Made by a program: the position numbers and the translations under genes
Origin: an uncultured Rikenella sp.
Lineage (GTDB): Bacteria; Bacteroidota; Bacteroidia; Bacteroidales; Rikenellaceae
Length of the DNA: 21,282 nucleotides
Direction: 5' to 3'
NCBI RefSeq assembly: GCF_910579375.1
Contig: NZ_CAJTUJ010000026.1
Location: 1 to 21,282, forward strand
Part shown: in pieces, positions 21,022 through 21,282 of the stretch
Position numbering within the stretch: position 1 is the stretch's first letter
How the letters are laid out: each line of letters opens with the position of its first letter
The notes under the pieces: generated by a model
Database searches by the model: none
What the model was told of the DNA's origin: nothing
What the model saw: only the letters and a program-made list of their open reading frames with translations

Positions 21022-21282
21022 CTACACCAAGTAACCGACAGCCTCTACCCTATCTAGCTTGACTTTGGTGGGTCGGACGCCCGGGAGGAACAGCAACTCT
21101 CGGCGCGTGAGCGGCGTGTTGCGGGCCTCCCGGTGGGAGGCGTCCGGCCCGCGCGACTCTGCGAGTCGCAGGAGCAAAGCACCCATTCGCCGCTCCAATT
21201 CTGTCGGGTTCGGGCTGCGCGCTCCGGGGGTGGGCCGAACGGCCCAGCGCGCAGGCCCGGCGGTTCTATGAACCGCAAAAGC
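21022..21282 (-). CDS. C-terminal part of an unknown GC-rich gene (partial at right edge)
   Basis: The minus-strand frame is open from the window edge to a TAG at 21022-21024 (86 codons). It reads protein-like: NPTELERRMGALLLRLAESR, then EARNTPLTRRELLFLPGVRPTKVKLDRVEAVGYLV at the end. The LTRRELLFLPGV stretch recalls a helix-hairpin-helix DNA-binding motif, but the usual GVGP glycine pattern is incomplete. The family is not recognised. GC content is higher than in neighbouring genes, and several perfect hairpins (21155-21171, 21260-21276, and a nested one at about 21217-21252) lie in the coding stretch. The start is outside the window. Confidence 0.5.
   Translation of the reverse strand, partial: AFAVHRTAGPARWAVRPTPGARSPNPTELERRMGALLLRLAESRGPDASHREARNTPLTRRELLFLPGVRPTKVKLDRVEAVGYLV
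21155..21276. repeat. Cluster of strong hairpins in GC-rich right edge
   Basis: GCGACTC/TGC/GAGTCGC, then GCGCGCT...GGGCC/GAAC/GGCCC...AGCGCGC (8-base bulge), then GCGGTTC/TAT/GAACCGC. The 7-bp stem with 3-base loop occurs twice here and once at 15-31. The cluster overlaps the partial reading frame, so it may be repeat DNA, coding DNA or both. Confidence 0.4.

Noticed and set aside
1..21282. CRISPR array, rRNA genes or transposase
   Set aside because: No regularly spaced direct repeats, no rRNA-like sequence and no transposase or integrase reading frame were seen on either strand.

Overview
The window looks like part of a Bacteroidales chromosome, most like Alistipes. The genes are GC-rich. 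Several transcription units carry the Bacteroidetes promoter form (TTTG, about 20 bases, TAnnTTTG). There is a Ser-type sulfatase and a methylmalonyl-CoA decarboxylase/acyl-CoA carboxylase pair. The genus is an inference from style.

Layout from the left. An edge stretch (1-116) holds a hairpin and a piece of a dispersed repeat. A secreted sulfatase follows on the minus strand (117-1601). A LexA/CI-like S24 repressor runs on the plus strand (1753-2460). The core of the window (2444 to about 12717, all minus strand) is a P2/Mu-type contractile-tail module. In transcription order it encodes a Gp37-like protein, gpW, sheath (FI), tube (FII), a pyocin-knob fibre, tail assembly chaperone E with a -1 frameshift extension E', tape measure (T), U, X, D, spike V, a small unknown protein, J and I. 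No capsid, portal, terminase, integrase, holin or endolysin gene is present. The gene set is therefore that of a headless tail particle (tailocin-like) or of a prophage remnant.

Three lesions fall in essential tail genes. The sheath is frameshifted at a run of ten G. gpI is frameshifted by a 4-bp tandem duplication. gpJ has a conserved N-terminus without a usual start codon. In addition, a terminator and an orphan reading frame lie directly upstream of the operon, where I find no promoter. Together these favour decay, but the G tract could also be a reversible on/off switch, and assembly error must be excluded. A textbook TTTTTTG slippery site in the chaperone gene shows that the module derives from a true P2-like tail.

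Right of the tail module come a two-gene membrane unit (membrane protein and lipoprotein), tRNA-Arg(UCU) with its own promoter and terminator, a TPR-like cytoplasmic protein with a bidirectional terminator, an AT-richer glycosyltransferase-like gene, a biotin carrier protein and a carboxyltransferase subunit (mmdA-like). A MITE-like palindromic repeat separates the last two. After these comes a tightly overlapping ridA-rmuC-ispE operon. The right edge contains a decayed fragment of a FISUMP-type surface protein, missed by simple ORF calling, and the C-terminal part of an unknown GC-rich gene that enters from beyond the window.
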